64,000 nucleotides of DNA from JAZDOK01 sp043798715 (GTDB taxonomy: Bacteria > Vulcanimicrobiota > JAZDOK01): positions 1 through 64,000 of the forward strand of contig JAZDOK010000013.1 in the NCBI GenBank assembly GCA_043798715.1, in the 5' to 3' direction. Both the position numbers and the translations under genes were made by a program. Below, piece by piece: positions 32,906 through 41,551 of this stretch (its first letter is position 1; each line of letters starts with the position of its first letter). Under the pieces are notes generated by a model. It saw nothing but the letters and a program-made list of their open reading frames with translations. It did not search any database and was not told the DNA's origin.

Positions 32906-34879
32906 CTAGGGGAGAATACTGACCTTCAAAATCCCCTCCCTGGGTTGAACCGCGTCAATGCAGGTGAATATTTCTTCGCCCGGCGTGAGCGCCCGGTCGC
33001 GGGGAATGGGGGCTTCCGTTTCCAGAAATGTCTCCTTCATCTGAAGGAGGCACCATTTCCGTGATATTTCCAGAATCAGGGCGGGAAGCTTCTGTCCCAG
33101 GAAGCGCGCGGTGTATTTCAGGAGCCAGTAGCGGACGGATTCCCTCTCAATCACGGGTACGACTTCGAGCATTCTCCTGCTGAAATCCGAGATCTGGCGC
33201 AAATCGTCCTCGGAGTAAAGCGCCTGCCCGGTTGAGAGGGCGTGTTTGAGCTGGCGTTGCATCACCAGGTCGCTGTAGCGACGCAGCGGGGAAGTCATCT
33301 GTACGTATCCATCGATGCCCAGCCCTCTGTGCGGAGCAAAGGTGGAGGAGACGGAGACCCGCTTCATAATCCTGCGCTGGAGGTACGTTTTCAGGCGATC
33401 CCGCTCGAACCCCAGAAGATGGTTCTCGGCCGGCGCCTCCTGGGTGCGGTAAAAGGCGGGTACCCTGTTTTCCCGCAAGAAGCGGGCAAAAAGCTCGTTG
33501 GCCATGATCATGAGCTCCGAAACCAGAAGATGCGATGCCTCCTCCGGATCACAGGTCGTAAGAGCGATCTCTCCATCGGCTCTCACGCAAACCTCGACAT
33601 CCGGCTGCGCAAAAATAACGGCCCCGTTCTGCCGCCGCTTCTCACGAAGAGCCAGCGCCAGGCGATGAAGGAGCCCCATACTCTCTTCATGTTCCACCAG
33701 CCGGCTGGCCTCGTCATAGCAAAAACGTCTGGAGAGGGCGATCCGGCCCGGAACGATGCGGAAATCTTTCACTTCGCCGCCGGTGTTAACCCGGGCCAGG
33801 ATGGAGAGGCAGGGTGCCTCTTTCCCTGTAGCCAGAGAGGCCGCTTTTCGCGAGATGGCCGGCGGCAGCATGGGAATCTTCCGCTCCGGGAGGTAGATCG
33901 AGGTGGAGCGGCTCCGCGCCGATTCATCCAGGAGCCCTCCCGGAAGTACGAAATGGGAGGGATCGGCGATATGGATGCCGACCAGCAGGCATTCCCCCTC
34001 CTGCCTGAGACTCAAGGCATCATCCACTTCCTCGGTTTCCACGTCGTCAATACTGAAGGCCGAGCAGGGACTCATGTCCTCTCTGTCCGAAAACGAAGGG
34101 GAAAAAAGCCGCACCGCCTCGTCGGCCTCCACAACGACATTCTCCGGGAACTCCTCCTCGATGCCGTGCTGAAGCAAAAGAAGATTCTCATCCTCCTGAA
34201 AAACACCGAGCTTGACCAGAAGGGACAAGGCCTGATTTTTTCCGGAAAAGGCGGTCCCCGCGAGTACGCCCATAGTCTCCTTGAAGCGGGGGGCCTCCTC
34301 TCCCATGAGCATGCAGTTTCTGAGGTCCTCGATGAACTCCCCGTTCCCCTCGGGAGGAGAAACCTCCCCGTCGGAGGCAAGGGCGTTGATCCATGAAGAG
34401 AGAATCGCGATGCGGCGCTCCTTTTCATCTTCACGGGATTTTCGGTGGATGTTCTGCCGGACGATCTCCTCGGAGACAGTCACAAATTTATTTCCCCGGC
34501 GGCGGAAAAACTGGCGGTCTTCTTCAAGGCAGCGGAGAAAAGCGGCTTTTTCATCGACAGTTCCGCTCTGCCCTAAAAAAGTCTCCAGGAGAAAATCAGA
34601 GGTAAAATCATCGTCTTCATCCTTTATCAGTTCCCATAGTTCCTGAAGAGAGATTTCATTTTTCAGAGCCTCGCGTCTCTTTCCCGTGTCTTTAAGGAGG
34701 TGCATGATCTCCTCCCTGGAAGGGGCTCCCGAGTTCGGCGGGGGAGAAGAATACACAATTTTATCCTTGTCAACGGCGTGTTCCTTGCCGTCCGGAGAAA
34801 GCAGGCGGATTTTTTTAGCGTCGGTGGACAGAAGGTAACCAAGACATATCCCTTGAGAGGCCCGATATTCTACGAGCAT
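32906..34879 (-). CDS. RNB-domain exoribonuclease, cyanobacterial/plastid RNase II type
   Basis: The product has 657 residues. An extended N-terminal region (~280 residues) holds a small beta-rich domain and helical parts. The RNB domain starts at F-S-I-D-D-V-E-T-E-E-V-D-D-A-L. The Glu at the second acidic position is usual in this subtype. A-D-P-S-H-F-V, S-I-Y-L-P-E-R-K-I-P-M-L-P and L-R-R-Y-S-D-L-V follow, ending with an S1-like tail. It degrades or trims RNA 3' ends in the cytoplasm. It overlaps the upstream comM stop (TAATG), so the two genes are co-transcribed. It is unlike the shorter RNB enzyme at 5.0 kb. Confidence 0.9.
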   Translation of the reverse strand: MLVEYRASQGICLGYLLSTDAKKIRLLSPDGKEHAVDKDKIVYSSPPPNSGAPSREEIMHLLKDTGKRREALKNEISLQELWELIKDEDDDFTSDFLLETFLGQSGTVDEKAAFLRCLEEDRQFFRRRGNKFVTVSEEIVRQNIHRKSREDEKERRIAILSSWINALASDGEVSPPEGNGEFIEDLRNCMLMGEEAPRFKETMGVLAGTAFSGKNQALSLLVKLGVFQEDENLLLLQHGIEEEFPENVVVEADEAVRLFSPSFSDREDMSPCSAFSIDDVETEEVDDALSLRQEGECLLVGIHIADPSHFVLPGGLLDESARSRSTSIYLPERKIPMLPPAISRKAASLATGKEAPCLSILARVNTGGEVKDFRIVPGRIALSRRFCYDEASRLVEHEESMGLLHRLALALREKRRQNGAVIFAQPDVEVCVRADGEIALTTCDPEEASHLLVSELMIMANELFARFLRENRVPAFYRTQEAPAENHLLGFERDRLKTYLQRRIMKRVSVSSTFAPHRGLGIDGYVQMTSPLRRYSDLVMQRQLKHALSTGQALYSEDDLRQISDFSRRMLEVVPVIERESVRYWLLKYTARFLGQKLPALILEISRKWCLLQMKETFLETEAPIPRDRALTPGEEIFTCIDAVQPREGILKVSILP

Positions 34880-36405
34880 TAAATGGCGCTCCTGTCCAGG
34901 CTCCTGTACTGGATGGCCTCGGCGACGTCCTCGGTTCCGATGGATTCCCTGCCGGCCAGGTCGGCGATGGTCCTGGCCATCTTGAGAATTCGGCTGTAGG
35001 CGCGGGCGCTCAGGCCCAGGCGGCTCACGGCCGTCTTTAAGAGTTCCTCGGTTTCGGGGCCGACGAGGCAGTGCTGGCGGATCTCCCTGGCCGTCATGCG
35101 GGCATTGGCGCGCGTTTTGGAGTTCTTAAAGCGAATGTTCTGTCTCTCTTTCGCCCCGAGCACGCGCTGCCGGATGGAGCGTGACGGCTCTCCTTCAGCC
35201 CTGGAACTTAGTTCCCCCGCTTTAAGTCTGGGGACTTCGATATGGAGGTCAATCCGATCCATTAAGGGGGCGGACATCTTGGTCAGGTAGCGCCGGATCT
35301 GCTGCGGGTGGCAGGTGCACTCCTTGGCCGGGTCGCCCCTGTTCCCGCAGGGACAGGGATTCATGGCCGCGACCAGAAGAAAAACCGAGGGCGCCGTGGC
35401 GGTGAAGGCGGATCGGGAGATGGTGATGTTTCCGTCCTCCAGAGGCTGGCGGAGAGCTTCGAGGGCATCCCGGTGAAACTCGGGTACTTCGTCGAGAAAG
35501 AGGACCCCCATATGGGCTAAAGAAACCTCTCCCAGCCTGAGACTCGTCCCTCCACCCAAAAGGCCGGAGGAAGAGGAGGTGTGGTGGGGAGCGCGAAAGG
35601 GGCGCTCCGTGATGAGGGGCTTGTCTTTTTTGAGCAGGCCGCTCACGCTGTAAAGGCGGGTCACTTCGAGCGCCTCCTCTATGCTGAGCGGGGGAAGAAT
35701 CGTGGGCAGGCGCCGGGCCAGCATCGTCTTCCCCGAACCCGGCGGCCCGATCATGAAGACATTGTGGTTGCCTGCCGCGGCGATCTCAAGCGCCCTCTTG
35801 GCGCTCTCCTGTCCCTTCACCTCGGAAAAATCCACATCGTAGCAGGGCTCGGAGGCCTTAAGCTTCACCGGCCCGGAAGTGATGGTATCCCACCCATCTT
35901 CCTTGAAATCCGTAACTGCCTGCTCCAGGGTGTCCGCGGGAAAGAGGGTGAGACCCTCGACCAGTTGGGCCTCGCCCAGGTTCTCACGGGGCAGTAGTAT
36001 TTTAGATATGCCGCTTTCGCGGGCCGCCAGGGCGATGGGGAGCATTCCCCGCACCGGGCGGACACTGCCGTCCAGCGAGAGTTCGCCGACAATAAGAAAG
36101 TCTTTCAATAGTTCGGGTTCCACTTGCTCCGTGGCCGCCAGTATCCCCAGGGCCACGGGAAGATCGAAGGCCGGGCCTTCTTTCTTGAGATCCGCCGGGG
36201 CCAGGTTGACCGTGATCCGGTGGGAGGGAAAGTCGAAGCCGGAGTTCTTGATGGCGGAGCGCACCCGGTCTTTAGACTCATTGATGGCCGTGTCAGGGAG
36301 CCCGACTATGGTGAAGGACGGAAGCCCCCGGGCTATGTCCACCTCGACGTCAATCAGAAAGACATCGAGAGCGAGAATAGTGGCGCTCCTGGTCTTGGCA
36401 AGCAT
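34879..36405 (-). CDS. comM: Mg-chelatase-like AAA+ ATPase, ComM/YifB
   Basis: The 508-residue protein has an N-terminal Lon-protease-like (ChlI) domain: I-V-G-L-P-D-T-A-I-N-E-S-K-D-R-V-R-S-A. The AAA+ core follows, with Walker A G-P-P-G-S-G-K-T-M, the D-E-V-P-E-F Walker B and the zinc-like C-P-C-G-N-x-G ... C-T-C. A C-terminal Mg-chelatase domain has the arginine-rich L-S-A-R-A-Y-S-R-I-L-K-M-A-R-T-I. ComM is a branch-migration helicase in natural transformation. No other competence gene is present in the window. Confidence 0.95.
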   Translation of the reverse strand: MLAKTRSATILALDVFLIDVEVDIARGLPSFTIVGLPDTAINESKDRVRSAIKNSGFDFPSHRITVNLAPADLKKEGPAFDLPVALGILAATEQVEPELLKDFLIVGELSLDGSVRPVRGMLPIALAARESGISKILLPRENLGEAQLVEGLTLFPADTLEQAVTDFKEDGWDTITSGPVKLKASEPCYDVDFSEVKGQESAKRALEIAAAGNHNVFMIGPPGSGKTMLARRLPTILPPLSIEEALEVTRLYSVSGLLKKDKPLITERPFRAPHHTSSSSGLLGGGTSLRLGEVSLAHMGVLFLDEVPEFHRDALEALRQPLEDGNITISRSAFTATAPSVFLLVAAMNPCPCGNRGDPAKECTCHPQQIRRYLTKMSAPLMDRIDLHIEVPRLKAGELSSRAEGEPSRSIRQRVLGAKERQNIRFKNSKTRANARMTAREIRQHCLVGPETEELLKTAVSRLGLSARAYSRILKMARTIADLAGRESIGTEDVAEAIQYRSLDRSAI

Positions 36406-36492
36406 AGGGACTAATTAACCGCCGGAAAAATTTATCCTGCCGGGGAAGAGAGGGAAAGGCCGAAGAGACGAAGAAAGCAGGGCGGAAAGGAT

Positions 36493-37684
36493 ATGAAGAA
36501 ATTGCGTATTATTTTGAAAGCCGGCCGCGAAAAATCTCTCCTTAAGCGCCACCCCTGGATTTTTTCCGGGGCGGTGGAGCGGGTCGAGGGAAGCCCGGCC
36601 CCGGGGGAGACGGTGGAGGTCTGCGCCATCGGCGGCCAATTTATGGCCCGGGCCGCCTACAGTCCTAAATCGCAGATTCGGGCCCGGGTCTGGTCGTTTA
36701 AACCGGATGAGGCCGTTGACAGGAGCTTTTTCAGAAAAAAAAATAATCGAATCCCTTGAGCGCCGCAAGCAGCTCCGCCTCCTTTCCGAAAACGGGGCCG
36801 CCCGCCTCATATATGCAGAATCGGACGGACTCCCGGGCCTGATAGTGGATCAATACGCCGGCGTTCTGGTCATGCAGTGCACATCGGCGGGAGCGGAATA
36901 TTTCAAGGAGATCATCTCAGGCCTTTTAATGGAATTGACGGGAGCCGATTCACTCTTCGAACGATCCGACGCCGACAGCCGGATTCTGGAAGGCCTTCCG
37001 TCCGCCAGCGGCCTCCTCCTGGGGAAACCTCTCCCGGAGATTGTGGAGTTCGTCGAAGGAGGCCTCACCTTCGCGGTGGACGTCCGGAACGGCCACAAAA
37101 CGGGGTTTTACCTCGACCAGAAAGATAACCGCGAATGCCTCCGGGGCCTGGCCGGGGGAAAAGAGGTTCTGGACTGCTTCTGCTATACCGGCGGCTTTAC
37201 GCTCAACGCCCTGGCCGGGGGCGCCTCCTCGGTCGTCTCGGTTGACGCCTCGGAAGCGGCCCTGGAGGCGGCTCGGCACAATGTCTCCCTCAACCGCCTG
37301 CCGGAGGGCGCCTGCCACTGGCTTAAGGAGGATGTCTTTCAGACCCTGCGCCGATTTAACGCAGAAAAACGCCGCTTCGACCTGGTGATTCTGGACCCGC
37401 CCAAGTTCGCGCAGAACATGGGCCAGGTGGAGCAGGCCCTGCGGGGCTACAAGGACATAAATCGCCTCGCCTTTCAGCTCCTCCGGCCCGGGGGAATCCT
37501 CTTCACCTTCTCCTGTTCGGGCCTGGTAAGCGGAGAGCAGTTTCAAAAAACCGTGGCCTGGGCGGCCCTGGACGCCGGGCTGGAAGGGCGCATCATAAGG
37601 CGCCTGTCCCAGGGACCCGACCACCCGGTGCCCCTCCATTTTCCCGAAGGAGCCTACCTGAAAGGGCTGGTCATCACGAGCTGA
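36493..37684 (+). pseudogene. rlmI: RlmI-like 23S rRNA methyltransferase, frameshifted at an A9 tract
   Basis: Two overlapping frames together make one RlmI-type protein. The first (36493-36759) carries the PUA domain: K-S-L-L-K-R-H-P-W-I-F-S-G-A-V. The second, from about 36742, carries the methyltransferase domain, with V-D-V-R-N-G-H-K-T-G-F-Y-L-D-Q, V-L-D-C-F-C-Y-T-G-G-F and L-D-P-P-K-F. The junction is a run of nine A after 'ttcag' (36735-36743). Removing one A joins them as R-K-K-I-I-E-S-L and gives ~397 residues, the normal length. RlmI methylates C1962 of 23S rRNA in E. coli. Assembly error, real mutation or programmed slippage at the A-run are all possible. Confidence 0.85.
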
Positions 37685-37780
37685 TGGCTGGCAGCTGACA
37701 GCTTTATCGAGAAGAGGAATGAAGGGGATGGGGGCGAAATTTTTAGAGTAATTGAAATTTTTAGCACGGTGAGTATTTAC

Positions 37781-38233
37781 ATGTCGGGTGATAACGAAAA
37801 AATATTCATAAGTCGCTCCCGGGAAGAGACCGTTTCCTTTGGGATCCGCCTCGGAGAAGAGCTGGCCCCCGATACGGTGCTGGCTCTCACCGGGGAACTT
37901 GGTTCAGGGAAGACCACCCTCATCCAGGGCATCTGCCGCGGGCTTTCCGTAACCGACGAGGTGACCAGCCCCACCTTTGTGCTCATCCGCGAATACCGGG
38001 GGCGCCTCCCGGTATTTCATTTCGATGCCTACCGCCTTCCCGGCCCCGCCGCCCTGCAGGAGATCGGCTGCGAGGAATATTTCAGCCGGGGCGGCGTCTC
38101 GCTGGTCGAGTGGGCCGACCGGGTCGCTGATGTGCTCCCGGAAGAGGCGACCTGGATTGACCTTGAATATGTCCCCGGCGATCCGGATGCCAGAAAAATC
38201 ACCATCCTGGGACAAGGGAAAAGCCGCTCATGA
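37781..38233 (+). CDS. tsaE: tRNA t6A synthesis ATPase TsaE
   Basis: The 150-residue P-loop ATPase has Walker A G-E-L-G-S-G-K-T-T, the conserved T-S-P-T-F and H-F-D-A-Y-R, and the closing V-S-L-V-E-W-A-D-R. TsaE works with TsaB and TsaD in forming N6-threonylcarbamoyladenosine at tRNA position 37. ATG 37781 has GGTGAG at good spacing; a GTG four codons earlier is less likely. It overlaps tsaB by an ATGA junction, the first gene of a tsaE-tsaB-rimI-tsaD operon. Confidence 0.95.
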   Translation: MSGDNEKIFISRSREETVSFGIRLGEELAPDTVLALTGELGSGKTTLIQGICRGLSVTDEVTSPTFVLIREYRGRLPVFHFDAYRLPGPAALQEIGCEEYFSRGGVSLVEWADRVADVLPEEATWIDLEYVPGDPDARKITILGQGKSRS

Positions 38234-38940
38234 AGATACTGGGCATTGATTCAGCCCTGGAGCGCTCCAGCGTCGCCCTGGTGGAAGACGGCTGCATTCT
38301 TGGAGAAATTGAGGCTGCCCTCCCGCGTGAGCAGCTCACCTGGCTGGTTCCGGCAGCTAAAGAACTTTTAGAAAAACTGGGCCTTGCCTTCAGGGACCTT
38401 GATGCAGTCGCGGTCACCTCCGGACCCGGCTCATTTACCGGTCTTCGCCTCGGCCTGGCCACCGCCAGGACGATCGCCCAGGTCATGTCCATCCCGATAG
38501 CCGCCTTTAAAACCCTCGACGCAATCGCCTGCAATGCCGGTGAGGCCGCCCCCTTCATCTGCCCCCTTATAGACGCCAGGAAAGGCGAGATTTTCTGCGC
38601 TCTTTATTCGGCCTCCGGAAAATCCCCCGTGAAAAAGACGGACGACCTGGCCTTAACACCTGAAGAGCTGCTTGAGAAGCTGGCCTCCCGGGCCAATAGC
38701 GGGCGGATCGCTCTCCTGGGCAACGCCCTTCAGCGCTATGGAGAAATACTTCGCAAGGGAGCGCCTTCAGGGACTATATTTCTCGGGGAGGAAACCTGGT
38801 ATCCGAAAGCGGGAACCCTGGCCCTCATGGGCGAAAAGCTGATTTCATCCGGAGGCGGTCTTTCCGCCTTGGAACTTCAGGCCGATTACCTCAGGCGTCC
38901 TGAGGCCGTGGTCACCTGGGAGAAAAAATATGGAGCTTAA
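38230..38940 (+). CDS. tsaB: tRNA t6A synthesis protein TsaB
   Basis: The 236-residue ASKHA-fold protein has I-L-G-I-D-S-A-L-E-R-S-S-V-A-L and S-G-P-G-S-F-T-G-L-R-L-G, followed by A-R-K-G-E-I-F-C-A. TsaB is the non-catalytic platform that binds TsaD and TsaE. It overlaps both neighbours (4 nt with tsaE, 11 nt with rimI), supporting coupled translation. Confidence 0.95.
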   Translation: MKILGIDSALERSSVALVEDGCILGEIEAALPREQLTWLVPAAKELLEKLGLAFRDLDAVAVTSGPGSFTGLRLGLATARTIAQVMSIPIAAFKTLDAIACNAGEAAPFICPLIDARKGEIFCALYSASGKSPVKKTDDLALTPEELLEKLASRANSGRIALLGNALQRYGEILRKGAPSGTIFLGEETWYPKAGTLALMGEKLISSGGGLSALELQADYLRRPEAVVTWEKKYGA

Positions 38941-39442
38941 AGAGATCCTGGTGAGGCACATGCAGGAAGAGGATCTCCAGGCCGTCCAGGATATAGAGGA
39001 GGCCTCTTTCACCTGCTCCTGGCCTGCAAATTCCTTTCTTAACGAAATCCGCGACAATCAAGTCGCCTGCTATCTTGTTGCCCAGTGTGAAGGTATCATC
39101 CTGGGTTACTGCGGTGCCTGGATTATTATAGACGAAGGCCATATCACCACCATGGCGGTACACCCGGACTACCGCGGGAAGAAGATCGGCAAGCTCCTCA
39201 TGTGGCACATGATGGACGAGTGCCTGAAAAGAGGTGTTCGCTGGAGCACCCTCGAGGTGCGCAAGAACGGCGACGTGGCCCAGAAACTCTATCTTTCATT
39301 CGGTTTTTCCGTCGTGGGAGAGCGCAAGGAATATTACCAGAACGGAGATGACGCCCTCATCATGTCGGTGGGGAATATTCGCGACACCTCCTTCAAGAAG
39401 AGAATGCAGAGACTCTGGGACGAGATGTTCAGGGAGGAATGA
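38930..39442 (+). CDS. rimI: Ribosomal protein S18 alanine N-acetyltransferase-like GNAT
   Basis: The 170-residue GNAT has I-E-E-A-S-F-T-C-S-W at the start and the acetyl-CoA loop V-H-P-D-Y-R-G-K-K-I-G-K-L-L. V-R-K-N-G-D-V-A-Q-K-L-Y-L-S-F-G-F and R-K-E-Y-Y are typical of RimI. RimI acetylates the N-terminus of ribosomal protein S18 and is often encoded between tsaB and tsaD, as here. The C-terminal ~20 residues extend slightly past the usual end. Confidence 0.92.
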   Translation: MELKEILVRHMQEEDLQAVQDIEEASFTCSWPANSFLNEIRDNQVACYLVAQCEGIILGYCGAWIIIDEGHITTMAVHPDYRGKKIGKLLMWHMMDECLKRGVRWSTLEVRKNGDVAQKLYLSFGFSVVGERKEYYQNGDDALIMSVGNIRDTSFKKRMQRLWDEMFREE

Positions 39443-40479
39443 TGGCGCTCTGGCTCGGCATTGAAACAAGCTGCGATGAGACTTCGGTGGCGCTGGTGCG
39501 CGACGGTAGTAAGATTCATTCAAACCTGGTTTCTTCCCAGGTGGACGTCCACCGCCGTTTCGGGGGGGTGGTGCCCGAGCTGGCCAGTCGGAAGCACCTT
39601 GAGGCGGTCAACCCCCTTCTGGCCGAATCCCTCCGTGAGGCAGAAGCGGCGTGGAGCGACCTGGACGGCGTCGCGGTCAGTTTCGCTCCCGGCCTGGTCG
39701 GGGCCCTGCTGGTGGGAGTGGCGGCGGCCAAGACCATAGCGGCCTGCCTCGACATTCCCCTGGTGGGGGTCAATCACCTGGAAGGACATATCTACGCCAA
39801 CTTACTGGAAAATCCGCGTCTCGCCTTCCCCTTTCTATGCCTCCTGGTCTCGGGCGGCCACACCAACATAGTGCTCGTCAAGGGCCCCGGCCTCTATGAC
39901 ACACTGGGAAGGACCCGCGACGACGCCGCCGGGGAGGCCTTCGACAAGGTGGCCCGGGCGCTTAAGATCGGCTATCCCGGAGGGCCGGTCATAGACCGCC
40001 TGGCCCGGGGGAACTCAGCTCCGGAAGTTAACTTTCCCCGCGCCTTCCTGGAACCCGGCTCCCTCGACTTCAGCTTCAGCGGCCTTAAGACCTCCGTGGT
40101 CCATTACCTCGAAAAACACCCCCCGACGGAGGAGATGATTCCCGCCATCTGCGCCGGTTTTCAGCGGGCGGTGGTGGATGTCCTGGTTGAAAAAACCATC
40201 CTGGCCGCCGAGCGCTGCGGCATCAACACCATCGCTCTGGCCGGAGGAGTGGCCAGCAACAGCCTTCTAAGAGAGCGCCTCCGGAAGGAGGCCGCCGCCG
40301 GGGGCTTTGAGTTCATTTTACCCTCTCCCGTTCTATGCACCGATAATGCCGCCATGATCGCCGCCGCCGGGTATCACCTCTACAAAGCAGGCCGCCGCCA
40401 AGGCCTGAACCTGGACGCCCGCCCGAACGGTCCCCTTGAGGATTTGGCCGCTCTTCACCATGCGGGAGACCGCTTGTGA
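39439..40479 (+). CDS. tsaD: tRNA threonylcarbamoyltransferase TsaD
   Basis: The 346-residue Kae1/TsaD protein opens with L-G-I-E-T-S-C-D-E-T-S-V-A-L and has the metal-binding H-L-E-G-H (residues ~111-115), S-G-G-H-T-N and T-R-D-D-A-A-G-E-A-F-D-K-V-A-R. The C-terminal G-G-V-A-S-N-S-L-L-R and the T-D-N-A-A-M-I-A site follow. It transfers threonylcarbamoyl from TC-AMP to A37 of ANN-decoding tRNAs. It shares ATGA overlaps with rimI and the next gene. Confidence 0.97.
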   Translation: MMALWLGIETSCDETSVALVRDGSKIHSNLVSSQVDVHRRFGGVVPELASRKHLEAVNPLLAESLREAEAAWSDLDGVAVSFAPGLVGALLVGVAAAKTIAACLDIPLVGVNHLEGHIYANLLENPRLAFPFLCLLVSGGHTNIVLVKGPGLYDTLGRTRDDAAGEAFDKVARALKIGYPGGPVIDRLARGNSAPEVNFPRAFLEPGSLDFSFSGLKTSVVHYLEKHPPTEEMIPAICAGFQRAVVDVLVEKTILAAERCGINTIALAGGVASNSLLRERLRKEAAAGGFEFILPSPVLCTDNAAMIAAAGYHLYKAGRRQGLNLDARPNGPLEDLAALHHAGDRL

Positions 40480-41285
40480 TACATAAAATCAAGAGCCGCT
40501 CCAACCAGAAGATTCAGTATGCCCGCTCGCTTTGGGAGAAGGACACCCGGGAGCGGGAAGGCCTCCTCCTCCTGGAAGGAATTCGCCTCCTGGAAGATGC
40601 GTGCTCCTGCGGGGTCTTAATCGAGACGGTTTTCTACTCGCCTGAAATCATGAAAAATCCCCGGGGCGCCCGGCTGCTCGAAAGTCTTCTTGAAAAATCC
40701 CCGGAGGTCTATGAAATCCCGGAGGAACTGATTTTATTCCTCTCACATACAAAAACTTCCCAGGGCCTCTCGGCCATCGTCAAAAAACCGCACTACGACC
40801 TTAAATCATCTATGAGCGGCCCCTCATCCCTCCTTCTCGTCCTGGATGAGATCTCCGATCCCGGAAACCTGGGAACAATAATAAGAACTGCCGCTGGGGC
40901 CGGCGCGGACGGCATCTTCCTTCTTCCCGGCTGTGTCGAGCCCTGGAACGACAAGGCGGTGCGCGCCTCGATGGGCGCCATCTTCCGCCTTCCGGTGGTG
41001 GAAATAAAGGAGCCTGACGAACTTTTTTCAGAGCTGGCTTTAAGAAAAATCCTCATAATCGCGGCCAACACCCAGGCCGAAAAAGTTTACTTTGAGGAGA
41101 ACCTGCGGCTGCCCATGGCCTTCCTCATCGGAAACGAGGCCCGGGGACTCTCGCCGGAAATTTTGAGAAGGGCCGGCGCCTCCGTGAGCATCCCGCTCTC
41201 AGGCGGAGTCGAATCATTAAACGCCTCAGTGGCGGCCTCGCTCCTCCTCTTTGAGGCCGTCCGCCAGCGCCGGATAAAAGGGTGA
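40476..41285 (+). CDS. SpoU-family (TrmH/RlmB-like) RNA 2'-O-methyltransferase
   Basis: The product has 269 residues. The N-terminal substrate-binding domain (~1-95) is followed by the SPOUT knot: V-L-D-E-I-S-D-P-G-N-L-G-T-I-I-R-T-A-A (motif 1), L-I-G-N-E-A-R-G-L-S (motif 2) and I-P-L-S-G-G-V-E-S-L-N-A-S-V-A-A-S (motif 3). These enzymes methylate ribose 2'-OH in rRNA or tRNA; which nucleotide cannot be told. It is the last gene of the t6A operon. Confidence 0.92.
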   Translation: MIHKIKSRSNQKIQYARSLWEKDTREREGLLLLEGIRLLEDACSCGVLIETVFYSPEIMKNPRGARLLESLLEKSPEVYEIPEELILFLSHTKTSQGLSAIVKKPHYDLKSSMSGPSSLLLVLDEISDPGNLGTIIRTAAGAGADGIFLLPGCVEPWNDKAVRASMGAIFRLPVVEIKEPDELFSELALRKILIIAANTQAEKVYFEENLRLPMAFLIGNEARGLSPEILRRAGASVSIPLSGGVESLNASVAASLLLFEAVRQRRIKG

Positions 41286-41311
41286 CCCCTGCAACCCCGT
41301 TTTAAGGCAAA

Positions 41312-41344
41312 AAAACACCCTCTTCCATCGCATGGGCAGAGGGT
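41312..41344 (-). terminator. Terminator of the tRNA transcript
   Basis: On the minus strand ACCCTCT (41344-41338) pairs with AGAGGGT (41323-41317), and a run of seven T follows directly. It lies 39 bases past the tRNA 3' end. Confidence 0.85.
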
Positions 41345-41382
41345 TAAGAAGCGGTTTCGATGATGTTTCCAACCTGGTGAAT

Positions 41383-41458
41383 TGGTGGCTGGGGAGGGAA
41401 TCGAACCCACGACCAAGGGCTTATGAGTCCCCTGCTCTACCGCCTGAGCTACCCAGCC
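41383..41458 (-). tRNA. tRNA with anticodon CAU, probably elongator Met
   Basis: The 76-nt cloverleaf includes an encoded CCA. The acceptor GGCTGGG pairs with CCCAGCC. The D arm is GCTC/GAGC, the anticodon loop is CTCATAA, and the T loop is TTCGATT. Two mismatches are visible: A31-G39 closing the anticodon stem and U50-U64 in the T stem. CAU is read by elongator or initiator tRNA-Met, or by tRNA-Ile2 after lysidine modification. It lacks the three G-C pairs of the initiator anticodon stem. The U4-A69 pair instead of C4-G69 favours elongator Met over Ile2, but not decisively. Confidence 0.93.
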
Positions 41459-41478
41459 AGCTCATCTCGTATACTAAA

Positions 41479-41506
41479 ATTATATCTAGAAGCCACGATT
41501 TGTCAA
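41479..41506 (-). promoter_or_regulatory. Consensus promoter of the tRNA gene
   Basis: On the minus strand TTGACA (41506-41501) and TATAAT (41484-41479) are separated by 16 bp. Both hexamers are perfect. The expected start lies about 14 bases before the tRNA. Confidence 0.88.
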
Positions 41507-41551
41507 GTTTTTTCCGGGGGTTTTTCATTATTGGCGGGGAAGAGGACCACC

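Noticed and set aside
33242..34396. 384-codon open frame on the plus strand
   Set aside because: Antisense to the RNB exonuclease with clear catalytic motifs; no homology signals or ribosome-binding site.
41286..41551. Integration site of a mobile element at the tRNA gene
   Set aside because: No integrase, direct repeat of the tRNA 3' end or composition break is visible next to it.
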